Shown here piece by piece: positions 1 to 5,466 of a stretch of 5,544 nucleotides of DNA. How positions within the stretch are numbered: the first letter of the stretch is position 1; every line of letters begins with the position of its first letter. The notes beneath the pieces were generated by a model. It saw nothing but the letters and a program-made list of their open reading frames with translations. It was not told the DNA's origin and did not search any database. The translations under genes and the position numbers were made by a program. The stretch comes from Enterobacterales bacterium (lineage in GTDB: Bacteria > Pseudomonadota > Gammaproteobacteria > Enterobacterales > Succinivibrionaceae). The DNA lies in contig CAAGDP010000123.1 of the NCBI GenBank assembly GCA_900768635.1, positions 1 to 5,544 on the forward strand. Direction: 5' to 3'.

Positions 1-96
1 AAGAAAAGGATATTTTGGTCAGACGGATACTTTGCTTGTAGTATTGGAGAAGTATCGTCAGCGACTATACAAAAATACATAGAGTCTCAAGGATAG
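1..96 (+). CDS. tnpA: IS200/IS605-family transposase TnpA, C-terminal end only
   Basis: This is the last 31 codons of a Y1 single-strand transposase, open at the window edge and ending in TAG at 94-96. The peptide contains FWSDGYFACSIGEVS and ends QKYIESQG. The family closes with a helix carrying a YxxxQ motif: the Tyr is the DNA-cleaving nucleophile and the Gln helps bind the metal of the HUH site. Here that is Tyr at 76-78 and Gln at 88-90, so the C-terminal catalytic part looks intact. The HUH histidines lie upstream of the window. TnpA excises and inserts its element as single-stranded DNA, recognising subterminal hairpins, and one follows seven bases after the stop. No tnpB follows, which suits an IS200-like arrangement, although a tnpB upstream of the window cannot be excluded. 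Family assignment is firm; the subgroup is not determined. Confidence 0.88.
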   Translation, partial: KKRIFWSDGYFACSIGEVSSATIQKYIESQG

Positions 97-102
97 GAGG
101 TC

Positions 103-145
103 GGTTGCTCCTCCCACCTCCTAAAGGTAGTGGGTTTCCGCAACC
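103..145 (+). repeat. IS right-end imperfect hairpin
   Basis: GGTTGC (103-108) pairs with GCAACC (140-145), and inside it CCCAC (113-117) pairs with GTGGG (130-134). Unpaired side bases lie at 109-112 (TCCT) and 135-139 (TTTCC). The top can close as CC-TAAA-GG (120-127) above a two-by-two mismatch (118-119 against 128-129). An imperfect stem-loop directly after tnpA is the expected single-strand binding site for a Y1 transposase at the right end. It could also help terminate tnpA transcription, but no T run follows. Confidence 0.7.
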
Positions 146-294
146 TAATTAAATTTATGAAGTATGATGTTTAAAACTACTATTTCAGGTTCAATCCTAA
201 CACTCCCCTGGAAGAAATGCCTTAGACTGTAAATCACGAATATCATATATGCTGTAGCATCCATACAGCTCTATATAGGAAATTATAAAGTAAG

Positions 295-562
295 TTGAAA
301 AAAAATTGCATAGACAGATCAGATAATAAGGTCATTTTTACCACTAGGTTTGCTATTGCAGGTACCAATCAACTTAGAAAGAAAGAGAAACTCATTCAGG
401 CACATAATAACAGATATCAGAATAACTTTACTCAGCTCTCAAGGTAATTCCTTATATCATAAAGAATTATCTACATAATTTTGTCAGGTTTTAGGTGGTG
501 AAGAATTAAGTGAACGCTTCAAAAGCATTGAAAATGACATTTTTCAAAAATGTGAGATTTAG
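295..562 (+). pseudogene. Possible frameshifted gene remnant, unidentified
   Basis: Three short open pieces follow each other on the plus strand in different frames. The first, 295-447, contains FTTRFAIAGTNQLRKKEKLI and then AHNNRYQNNFTQLSR before TAA. The second, 426-491, reads on with VIPYIIKNYLHNFVRF. The third, 479-562, contains VLGGEELSERFKSIENDIF before TAG. The pieces overlap or abut and have mixed, protein-like composition, as expected for a gene broken by two frameshifts. No family was recognised, and the stretch begins after a stop with only a TTG (295) as a possible start. In AT-rich DNA, pieces this long can occur by chance, and a minus-strand open stretch overlaps the first. This is a weak call recorded for homology checking. 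Confidence 0.2.
537..553. repeat. Perfect 17-bp dyad ACATTTTT-C-AAAAATGT
   Basis: Eight bases at 537-544 are the exact reverse complement of 546-553, with one base (545) between them. The one-base centre rules out an RNA hairpin of normal shape, so if functional it would be a DNA-binding site for a dimeric regulator. It lies about 240 bp before the chemoreceptor start and inside the possible gene remnant. Low-complexity A/T arms make chance plausible. Confidence 0.3.
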
Positions 563-694
563 ATCTAAAAATTTTGAGAAAGACAAAACAATAAGCAAAT
601 GTGATTAGAGTTGTGAATAGTAACACATGACGTTAATCCTATTTCAAAAAAATCTTTAATTCTGTTTGAAAAAAATGTTAAATATCAATAGGAA

Positions 695-715
695 GTGATG
701 AGCTTTTGCGCTCAC
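695..715 (+). promoter_or_regulatory. Leader hairpin upstream of the chemoreceptor
   Basis: GTGA (695-698) pairs with TCAC (712-715). After one bulged T (699), G(A)GC (700-703) pairs with GC(G)C (708-711) with one A-G mismatch, closing on a TTTT loop (704-707). It lies 80 bases before the chemoreceptor ATG. It is not followed by a T run, so it is not an intrinsic terminator. I could not match the region to the c-di-GMP riboswitch or another known leader. Its role is unknown, and whether it is transcribed is not shown. Confidence 0.3.
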
Positions 716-760
716 CAATATCGGGCTTTGCGCAATAATAAGTCTGCAGTTTGCCGCGAA
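705..760. promoter_or_regulatory. Three TTTGC-type motifs at 22-23 bp spacing
   Basis: TTTGCGC occurs at 705-711 and 727-733, and a related TTTGCCGCG at 750-758. The starts are 22 and 23 bp apart, about two turns of the DNA helix, so all three would face the same side. The middle copy sits in a perfect palindrome, TTGCGCAA (728-735). The array ends about 35 bp before the chemoreceptor start codon, a typical position for an operator. No regulator is known to me for it. The first copy overlaps the leader hairpin. Confidence 0.3.
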
Positions 761-794
761 ATTCAATAACAAAATAATAAAGTATGGTAACGCT

Positions 795-2411
795 ATGGCA
801 CTATTCAATAATTTCAAGCTGAAAACCAAAATTTTAATTTCCTTTACTATCATCATTGTCATTGCAGTGGTCCAGGGATTGATGTCCACCAGTACCCTAC
901 GAACTACTGCTGAAGAAGCAAAATATATTGCAGAAAAAAGTACTGCTGTCCTCACCTCAGTTATGGAAATAAAAGCTGATTTCCACCTCTATTCCGGAAT
1001 TGCCACTAGCATGTCAGATTCTGGCGAGGATATTGCTCAGAAAGCTGTGACAAAAATGACTGAAGTATCCCAGCGTATCAGCGACAATCTGAAAAATCTT
1101 GAAAGATTAGCAGCAAATGAAGGCAATACGTCTGTTCAAAAAGATCTAGAAACTCTTTCCAATGATCTTAAGAACTTATCTTCCATTGCTAACAAGGCCA
1201 AAAATTTGGGAGAAAAAGGTGATATTGGAAGTATTATTAAGGAAATTGAAAGCATACTTGAAGATACCGATGCTACAGTAAAGATCCTCACCGGTAAGCT
1301 CGACAAGGAAAATAAAGAACTTGTACAAAAAATAGAAAAAAGCTCAGGTGCCGGAGTTATTGTAGCTATTTGCATCATTAATGTTATTTTAGCTCTTATT
1401 TTTGCTCAGATTTTGGCATCATCCATTTATGAACGTACCAAGGAGCTTTCCGAAGCTACCAGTCGTGTAGCCGACGGTGATCTTACCGTGGAAATTAACA
1501 AAGGTGTTAAAGACGAAATCGGTCAGGTATCAGATTCACTGGATGTAATGGTGGGACATCTACGTGATACCATCTCTAGTATTATTAATCATTCTGAGAC
1601 TATTTCTGCATCTGCAGATATGCTTCAGAAATCCAATCAGGAAATTTCATCTTCCACAGCTCAGATCTTGAACCAGACCCTTACAGTAAGTGCTGCTAGT
1701 GAAGAAATGGCAGCTACCTCCAAGGAAATCGCCAACAACTGCAACAGTGCCGCTGCTGCTTCAGAGCGTACCCGTGAGACAACTCAGGGAAGTATTGAAA
1801 CTGTTAAGGTGACAGTTGCCAAAATCAGAGAGCACTCCAAGAAGACTGAAGAGGATGCCGCAATTATTACCCGTCTTGGTGAAGAAACCAAGCAGATTGA
1901 TGCAATTATTGCCACCATTCAGGATATTGCCAGCCAGACTAATCTTCTGGCACTGAACGCAGCTATCGAAGCAGCCCGTGCCGGAGAACATGGTCGCGGA
2001 TTTGCGGTGGTATCTGATGAAGTCCGTGCTCTGGCAAACCGCACAGCTCAGTCTACTCAGGAGATTAACAAGATGATTAAGGCTGTTCAGGACGAAGTAA
2101 GCGTAGCCAGTGCCTCTATTGCTGAAACCGTAAATCAGATGAATGAAATAGCCAGCGAAACCGAACAACTGGAAACCGGTCTTGATACCATTATCAGTCA
2201 GGTTAATGACGTCAATAACCAAATCAGCCAAATTGCTGTAGCTACCGATCAGCAGACTGCCACTTCAGAAGATATGTCCCGCAACCTCCAGAGAATGACT
2301 GATCTTACTCAGCTGGTAAGCAACAATGCCCAAGAAACGGTAAAGGCAGCTTCCACTATGGCTCAGCTTTCCTCTGAAATGGCAGAGCAGGCTGAAAAAT
2401 TCCAGATCTAG
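795..2411 (+). CDS. Methyl-accepting chemotaxis protein (membrane chemoreceptor)
   Basis: This 538-residue inner-membrane receptor controls CheA kinase through CheW, and thus swimming direction. An N-terminal membrane helix (about 12-30) is followed by a mostly helical periplasmic ligand domain of about 150 residues (31-185), suggestive of a four-helix bundle. A second membrane helix (about 186-208) and a HAMP domain (about 209-260, with GDL at 228-230 and DEIG at 240-243) follow. The long cytoplasmic coiled-coil hairpin has its CheA/CheW-binding tip at about 378-414, including NLLALNAAIEAARAGEHGRG and VVSDEVRALA. The protein ends AEQAEKFQI, without a CheR-tethering pentapeptide such as NWETF. 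The proline usual at the start of HAMP is not evident. ATG 795 is the first ATG in a frame open from 702 and gives the expected short basic N-terminus. It has no clear Shine-Dalgarno. No other chemotaxis gene is in view, so this is an orphan receptor with unknown ligand. Its terminator follows 25 bases later. Confidence 0.96.
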   Translation: MALFNNFKLKTKILISFTIIIVIAVVQGLMSTSTLRTTAEEAKYIAEKSTAVLTSVMEIKADFHLYSGIATSMSDSGEDIAQKAVTKMTEVSQRISDNLKNLERLAANEGNTSVQKDLETLSNDLKNLSSIANKAKNLGEKGDIGSIIKEIESILEDTDATVKILTGKLDKENKELVQKIEKSSGAGVIVAICIINVILALIFAQILASSIYERTKELSEATSRVADGDLTVEINKGVKDEIGQVSDSLDVMVGHLRDTISSIINHSETISASADMLQKSNQEISSSTAQILNQTLTVSAASEEMAATSKEIANNCNSAAAASERTRETTQGSIETVKVTVAKIREHSKKTEEDAAIITRLGEETKQIDAIIATIQDIASQTNLLALNAAIEAARAGEHGRGFAVVSDEVRALANRTAQSTQEINKMIKAVQDEVSVASASIAETVNQMNEIASETEQLETGLDTIISQVNDVNNQISQIAVATDQQTATSEDMSRNLQRMTDLTQLVSNNAQETVKAASTMAQLSSEMAEQAEKFQI

Positions 2412-2435
2412 AAACAGATTTAGATTTGTTATGAT

Positions 2436-2465
2436 AAAAAGAGGAGATTATCTCCTCTTTTTTTT
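2436..2465 (+). terminator. Intrinsic terminator of the chemoreceptor gene
   Basis: GAGGAGA (2441-2447) pairs perfectly with TCTCCTC (2451-2457) around a TTA loop, followed by eight T (2458-2465). Five A (2436-2440) upstream can pair with the first T's, so it may also act weakly on minus-strand transcripts from hldD. It begins 25 bases after the chemoreceptor stop. Confidence 0.93.
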
Positions 2466-2503
2466 CCAATACCCGCCTGCAGTTCCGTAAACCCGGATCA
2501 AAC

Positions 2504-2528
2504 AAAAAAGCGCCGGAAAACCCGACGC
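2504..2528 (-). terminator. Intrinsic terminator of the heptose operon
   Basis: On the minus strand GCGTCGG (2528-2522) pairs with CCGGCGC (2516-2510) around a five-base loop, followed by six T (2509-2504). One pair is U-G in the minus-strand RNA. In plus-strand RNA the same position would be a C-A mismatch, so the structure favours minus-strand termination. It begins 26 bases after the hldD stop. A T run at 2534-2540 on the plus side may give some activity the other way. Confidence 0.92.
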
Positions 2529-2553
2529 CTTAATTTTTTTACAATCTTAATAA

Positions 2554-3540
2554 TTAAAGGTATGAATCATTCCGATTCAGATAATTAACTACATAATCCC
2601 GGACACCGTCTTCCAGAGAAGTCATAGGTTTGGTATACCCGGCATGGCGAAGCTTGGTTAAATCAGCCTGAGTAAAATACTGATAGCGATCCCGGATAGA
2701 CTCCGGCATATCAACAAATACAATCTTTTCCTCCAGCTTTAAAGCATTCCAAGTGGCTTTTGCCAAATCATAGAAGGATCGGGCAACACCGGTTCCCACA
2801 TTAAACAGACCGTTAACCTGAGGATTCTGAAGCAACCAGATGATCACATCCACAATATCCTTCACATAAACAAAATCCCGAAGCTGCCAGCCGTCCTTAT
2901 AGTTGGGATTATAGGACTTGAACAGTTTAACCGGTTCTCCCTTCTGTACACTTGGGAATATATGAGCAATTACCGACTTCTGGCCACCCTTGTGATATTC
3001 ATTAGGTCCGTAAACATTAAAAAACTTTAATCCTACATGCTGTTTTGGAGCAGCACGACCTTCCTGTAACTCCCGAGCAACCTTAATATCAAAGGAAGCC
3101 TTGGACCAGCCATATGGATTAAGAGGACGCAATCTCTTCAGATATTCCAGACTGTCATCATCTATAAAACGGCAGGAGCCGTCACCATAAGTAGCAGCTG
3201 AGGATGCATAAATAAACTGGGCATTATGATCCCGGCAGAAACACCATAACTTCCAGGACAGCTGCTGATTATTTATCAGGATCTTATCCACATCCCGTTC
3301 GGTAGTAGTGGAAATGGCTCCCATATGAATTACCGCAGTGATCTCATCTTTATTCTTCTCCAGAAAATCATCCATCTGCTCCGGAAGAACAATACCTGCT
3401 ATTTCATGCTTGGACAGATTCTTCCAGCGATCGTCCGTACCCATCCAGTCACAGACATATACATCCCGAATATTTAATTCATCAAGCTTTGCTACTATGC
3501 AGGATCCGATAAAACCGGCTCCACCAGTTACAAGTATCAT
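2554..3540 (-). CDS. hldD: ADP-L-glycero-D-manno-heptose 6-epimerase
   Basis: HldD (RfaD/WaaD) makes the last precursor step for the LPS inner core, converting ADP-D-glycero- to ADP-L-glycero-beta-D-manno-heptose in the cytoplasm with bound NADP. The 328-residue protein opens with the short-chain dehydrogenase nucleotide loop TGGAGFIGS (5-13). YASSAATYG (111-119) carries the active-site Ser, and Tyr143-xxx-Lys147 is the catalytic pair. FFNVYGPNEYHKGG (173-186) contains Lys184, matching the second catalytic lysine of the E. coli enzyme, and RYQYFTQADLTKLR (285-298) is a family signature. It is some 18 residues longer than E. coli HldD (310), with insertions such as LEYLKRLRPL (131-140) and NYKDGWQLRD (213-222), resembling a longer subtype seen outside the enterobacteria. 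ATG has a good ribosome site (GAGGA, 8-base gap). It is the last gene of the operon, before a strong terminator. Confidence 0.95.
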   Translation of the reverse strand: MILVTGGAGFIGSCIVAKLDELNIRDVYVCDWMGTDDRWKNLSKHEIAGIVLPEQMDDFLEKNKDEITAVIHMGAISTTTERDVDKILINNQQLSWKLWCFCRDHNAQFIYASSAATYGDGSCRFIDDDSLEYLKRLRPLNPYGWSKASFDIKVARELQEGRAAPKQHVGLKFFNVYGPNEYHKGGQKSVIAHIFPSVQKGEPVKLFKSYNPNYKDGWQLRDFVYVKDIVDVIIWLLQNPQVNGLFNVGTGVARSFYDLAKATWNALKLEEKIVFVDMPESIRDRYQYFTQADLTKLRHAGYTKPMTSLEDGVRDYVVNYLNRNDSYL

Positions 3541-3548
3541 TGCGTTTT

Positions 3549-3553
3549 TCCTC
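3549..3553 (-). promoter_or_regulatory. Shine-Dalgarno of hldD
   Basis: GAGGA on the minus strand, eight bases before ATG 3540. It lies inside the 58-base gmhA-hldD gap, whose sequence is coding-like in the gmhA frame after the gmhA stop. Confidence 0.8.
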
Positions 3554-3598
3554 GAAAAATTTCTCCAAGACCCCGATCACTTCAGGATCATCCTTAAC

Positions 3599-4201
3599 TT
3601 ATTTATCCTGTTCAGTTTCCAGCTGCCGCTCTATCAGTCGAATAAGAATGTGGATCACCTTAATATGAATTTCCTGGATCCGATCTGCATATCCGAAATG
3701 AGGAACCCGGATTTCAATATCCGCCTGATCAGCCAGCTTGCCACCGTCTTTACCGGTAAGCACCACTGTGGTGATATTCTTCTTGCGCGCCACCTCTACT
3801 GCCCGGAGAATATTCTTTGAATTACCGGAAGTGGAAATACCCAGAAGGCAGTCACCGGGGCGACCCACACCTTCCAGATAACGGGAAAATACATATTCGT
3901 AACCAAAGTCATTGGAAACACAGGATAAATGGCTGGGATCGGAAATAGCAATAGCTCCGTAGGAGGGACGATTTTCCCGATAGCGACCGGTAAGCTCCTC
4001 TGCAAAATGCATAGCATCACAATGAGATCCGCCATTGCCGCAGGAAAGGATCTTACCTCCGGATCTTATGGACCGAGCCATGGCTTCGGCCGCCCTAGCT
4101 ATATTTTCCAGCTGGCTCTTATCCTGCAGAAATGCCTGCAGAACCTGAGATGCTTCAATAAGATCTCCCTGAATAATGTTTTGTAATTCTTCCTGTTTCA
4201 C
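3599..4201 (-). CDS. gmhA: Sedoheptulose 7-phosphate isomerase (phosphoheptose isomerase)
   Basis: GmhA (LpcA) starts heptose synthesis by turning sedoheptulose 7-phosphate into D-glycero-D-manno-heptose 7-phosphate in the cytoplasm; the family forms tetramers. The 200-residue protein is a single SIS domain, nearly collinear with E. coli GmhA (192). Conserved blocks include SCGNGGSHCDAMHFAEELTG (53-72), GISTSGNS (121-128, phosphate-binding) and VPHFGYADRIQEIHIKVIHI (166-185). Glu69 and His184 match the catalytic Glu65 and His180 of E. coli. The start is GTG at 4201, supported by TAAGGAG eight bases upstream, an in-frame TAA just before that site, and no other early start. It follows the glycosyltransferase by 19 bases, so co-transcription is very likely. 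The C-terminus has about four residues more than the E. coli enzyme. The near-enterobacterial sequence beside a divergent HldD hints at different histories. Confidence 0.97.
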   Translation of the reverse strand: MKQEELQNIIQGDLIEASQVLQAFLQDKSQLENIARAAEAMARSIRSGGKILSCGNGGSHCDAMHFAEELTGRYRENRPSYGAIAISDPSHLSCVSNDFGYEYVFSRYLEGVGRPGDCLLGISTSGNSKNILRAVEVARKKNITTVVLTGKDGGKLADQADIEIRVPHFGYADRIQEIHIKVIHILIRLIERQLETEQDK

Positions 4202-4209
4202 CCTTAGTA

Positions 4210-4216
4210 CTCCTTA
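4210..4216 (-). promoter_or_regulatory. Shine-Dalgarno of gmhA, decides the GTG start
   Basis: TAAGGAG on the minus strand, eight bases before GTG (4201-4199), and starting four bases after the glycosyltransferase TGA. Its TAA is also an in-frame stop for gmhA, so no earlier start is possible. Confidence 0.85.
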
Positions 4217-4220
4217 CTGC

Positions 4221-5441
4221 TCACCTGATTTCCGGATCATAAAGTTTCTGATACTCCAGATTGAATCGTTCTCTGGAAAAATTTCTGCATTTTTCAATTG
4301 CCTTAACGGCCATGCTGTGACGTAACTGCTCATCATCCATAAGCTTAACTAGATGTTGATAATAAGATTCCAGATCGCCTTCCGGGATTATAAAGCCGTT
4401 AATTCCGTCATCAATTATATCAAAGACTGTTTTCCAACCCCCGAAAGAGATGGGAACTACCCCCATTTGCATAGCTTCAATAAGGGATAAACTCATACCT
4501 TCATTTTTGGACGTATTCAGAAAAATTGCTCCACGGGCAAAATATTCAAAAGAAGGCTGTCTCCCGGCCAAGGTGATCCCCGGAACATCTTTGATCATAT
4601 CCTGATAAGTATTAAAGGAATACCCTTCCCCCACAATAGTCATAGACCAGTCCGGAAAACGTCCTTCGGCAACAATACGTTTCCAGAAATTAATGGCTAT
4701 GGACAACCGTTTGTAAGCCTCTTCCAGACGGGACACTATAACAATTTCCCGGCGTTTTCCGGACAGTTCCTCCCTGGTCAATACACGATCAAAAGAAACA
4801 CAGTTATAAATGGAAAGCAGTTTCCGCCCCTGATCCCCGGAAGCCTCCGGACATAGTTCCTTAAAAAGCTCCACATAGCTGGGAGAAAGCATCACCAGAT
4901 GATCAGTAAGTTTGTAAAGCAGTTGAAATTTACTGAGCATCCTTTTTTTCTTTTTGATCCGGTAGTAAGGCAGGAACAGCAACCGTTTCAGCCATTTAAT
5001 TTTTTTACCGGAACCGCTCTCCTGCAAAAAGCGCAACCAGGAATTATGGAAATTTAAATCATTTAATTCATAACCTGGCATAAAATGATAAGTGGCTACA
5101 ATACGAACCGGCAGTCCTTCCACAGCATCGCGAAACAACCTTGTTTCAAAGCCTTCATTCTGCTGAATATGGATCACATCAATATGATGAGACTGCAGGT
5201 ACTCCCTGACCTGTGCCGGAGAGGTATGTTTGGAAATAAAAAGATCATCCCCTGCCACAACCTTGTTTTCAGGAATTTCAGGATGAATGCGACGGTAATC
5301 ATCCGTATGGGAAAAGGAAAAGAAGAAGTGAAAATTCTTAGGAGTTAAACCTTTGATGAGAGTTACAGTATGTCGCTCAATGCCACCTATTGTTTCTGAA
5401 GAAAAATCAATTTTTTGAAAAAGAAAAAAAAGGATGTTCAA
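4221..5441 (-). CDS. Glycosyltransferase, GT-B fold, GT4-like (probable LPS or surface glycan)
   Basis: This 406-residue protein resembles retaining GT4 transferases that use nucleotide-sugar donors. The N-terminal half (acceptor side) has IGGIERH (18-24), the glycine-rich loop of the family. The C-terminal donor half has IVIVSRLEEAYKRL (233-246, with Arg238 and Lys244), TIVGEGYS (268-275), and the E-x7-E motif EGMSLSLIE (Glu314 and Glu322) followed by AMQMGVVPIS. A basic, aromatic-rich segment at 146-178 (WLKRLLFLPYYRIKKKKR) may dock it on the inner membrane. There is no signal peptide; the hydrophobic start (ILFFLF) is the first beta strand. The start is TTG, supported by AGGAG six bases upstream and an in-frame TAG four codons before; the next in-frame ATG is codon 121. 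T8 lies at codons 4-6. It is not a GT9 heptosyltransferase (WaaC/WaaF type). Next to gmhA and hldD it probably adds a core or linked sugar; donor and acceptor are unknown. Confidence 0.9.
   Translation of the reverse strand: MNILFFLFQKIDFSSETIGGIERHTVTLIKGLTPKNFHFFFSFSHTDDYRRIHPEIPENKVVAGDDLFISKHTSPAQVREYLQSHHIDVIHIQQNEGFETRLFRDAVEGLPVRIVATYHFMPGYELNDLNFHNSWLRFLQESGSGKKIKWLKRLLFLPYYRIKKKKRMLSKFQLLYKLTDHLVMLSPSYVELFKELCPEASGDQGRKLLSIYNCVSFDRVLTREELSGKRREIVIVSRLEEAYKRLSIAINFWKRIVAEGRFPDWSMTIVGEGYSFNTYQDMIKDVPGITLAGRQPSFEYFARGAIFLNTSKNEGMSLSLIEAMQMGVVPISFGGWKTVFDIIDDGINGFIIPEGDLESYYQHLVKLMDDEQLRHSMAVKAIEKCRNFSRERFNLEYQKLYDPEIR
5424..5431 (-). repeat. T8 homopolymer in codons 4-6 of the glycosyltransferase
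   Basis: On the minus strand the gene starts TTG AAC ATC CTT TTT TTT CTT TTT, so eight T are followed by C and five more T. Loss of one T puts a TAG after about 17 codons; gain of one puts a TGA after about 11 codons. A tract of this kind near the start of a surface-sugar gene could act as an on/off switch by slippage, but eight bases is at the short end for this. Confidence 0.5.
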
Positions 5442-5447
5442 CTTAAG

Positions 5448-5452
5448 CTCCT
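5448..5452 (-). promoter_or_regulatory. Shine-Dalgarno of the glycosyltransferase, decides the TTG start
   Basis: AGGAG on the minus strand, six bases before TTG (5441-5439). An in-frame TAG (5453-5451) overlaps it, so no earlier start exists. No convincing promoter was seen in 5442-5544, which fits transcription from further upstream. Confidence 0.8.
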
Positions 5453-5466
5453 AATTATTGCAGGGC

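Larger units (their letters stand above)
1..145 (+). mobile_element. Right part of an IS200/IS605-type insertion sequence
   Basis: The tnpA 3' end and the hairpin just downstream form the right side of an IS200-like element that enters the window from the left. Elements of this family make no target duplication and have no long terminal inverted repeats, so the exact right boundary cannot be read here. It should lie some bases beyond the hairpin foot at 145, probably within the AT-rich stretch up to about 190. Confidence 0.75.
146..694. other. AT-rich intergenic stretch without a convincing gene
   Basis: These roughly 550 bases between the IS end and the chemoreceptor leader are visibly richer in A+T than the genes on the right. 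No frame on either strand gives a complete gene with a ribosome binding site. Open pieces occur on the plus strand (295-447, 426-491, 479-562). On the minus strand a 44-codon open stretch, 331 down to a TAG at 197-199, reads YIELYGCYSIYDIRDLQSKA near its end. The two strands cannot both be coding where they overlap. A weak GCTGT/ACAGC hairpin lies at 251-269 and a perfect dyad at 537-553. No convincing sigma-70 promoter was found; TTTAAT at 655-660 is an isolated -10-like hexamer without a good -35. Confidence 0.5.

Noticed and set aside
97..190. TnpB-associated omega RNA at the IS right end
   Set aside because: No tnpB coding sequence precedes this end, since tnpA itself runs directly into the hairpin; a guide RNA here has no support.
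735..760. Possible sigma-28 flagellar promoter, with GCCGCGAA (753-760) as a -10
   Set aside because: It matches the GCCGATAA consensus at six of eight positions, but the TAAA-like -35 sequences upstream are poor or at the wrong distance (10-14 instead of about 15).
695..760. c-di-GMP (GEMM) riboswitch before the chemoreceptor
   Set aside because: The GCAAAGCC-like string appears only on the opposite strand, and the other conserved blocks of the aptamer are missing.
656..955. 99-codon minus-strand open frame over the chemoreceptor 5' end
   Set aside because: It lies antisense to the start and first membrane helix of a clear gene; the hydrophobic look comes from the complementary codons. No family was recognised.
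1761..2231. 156-codon minus-strand open frame inside the chemoreceptor
   Set aside because: It is a shadow of the signalling domain, where the repetitive Ala/Glu/Gln/Ser codons leave the complement open.
3338..3820. 160-codon plus-strand open frame across hldD and gmhA
   Set aside because: It is antisense to two well-identified genes and shows no ribosome site or family features.
4930..4960. Programmed frameshift at the A-rich KKKK codons of the glycosyltransferase
   Set aside because: On the minus strand the frame reads AAG AAA AAA AGG. The phase does not fit a classic X XXY YYZ slippery heptamer, and the GT-B fold is continuous across it.
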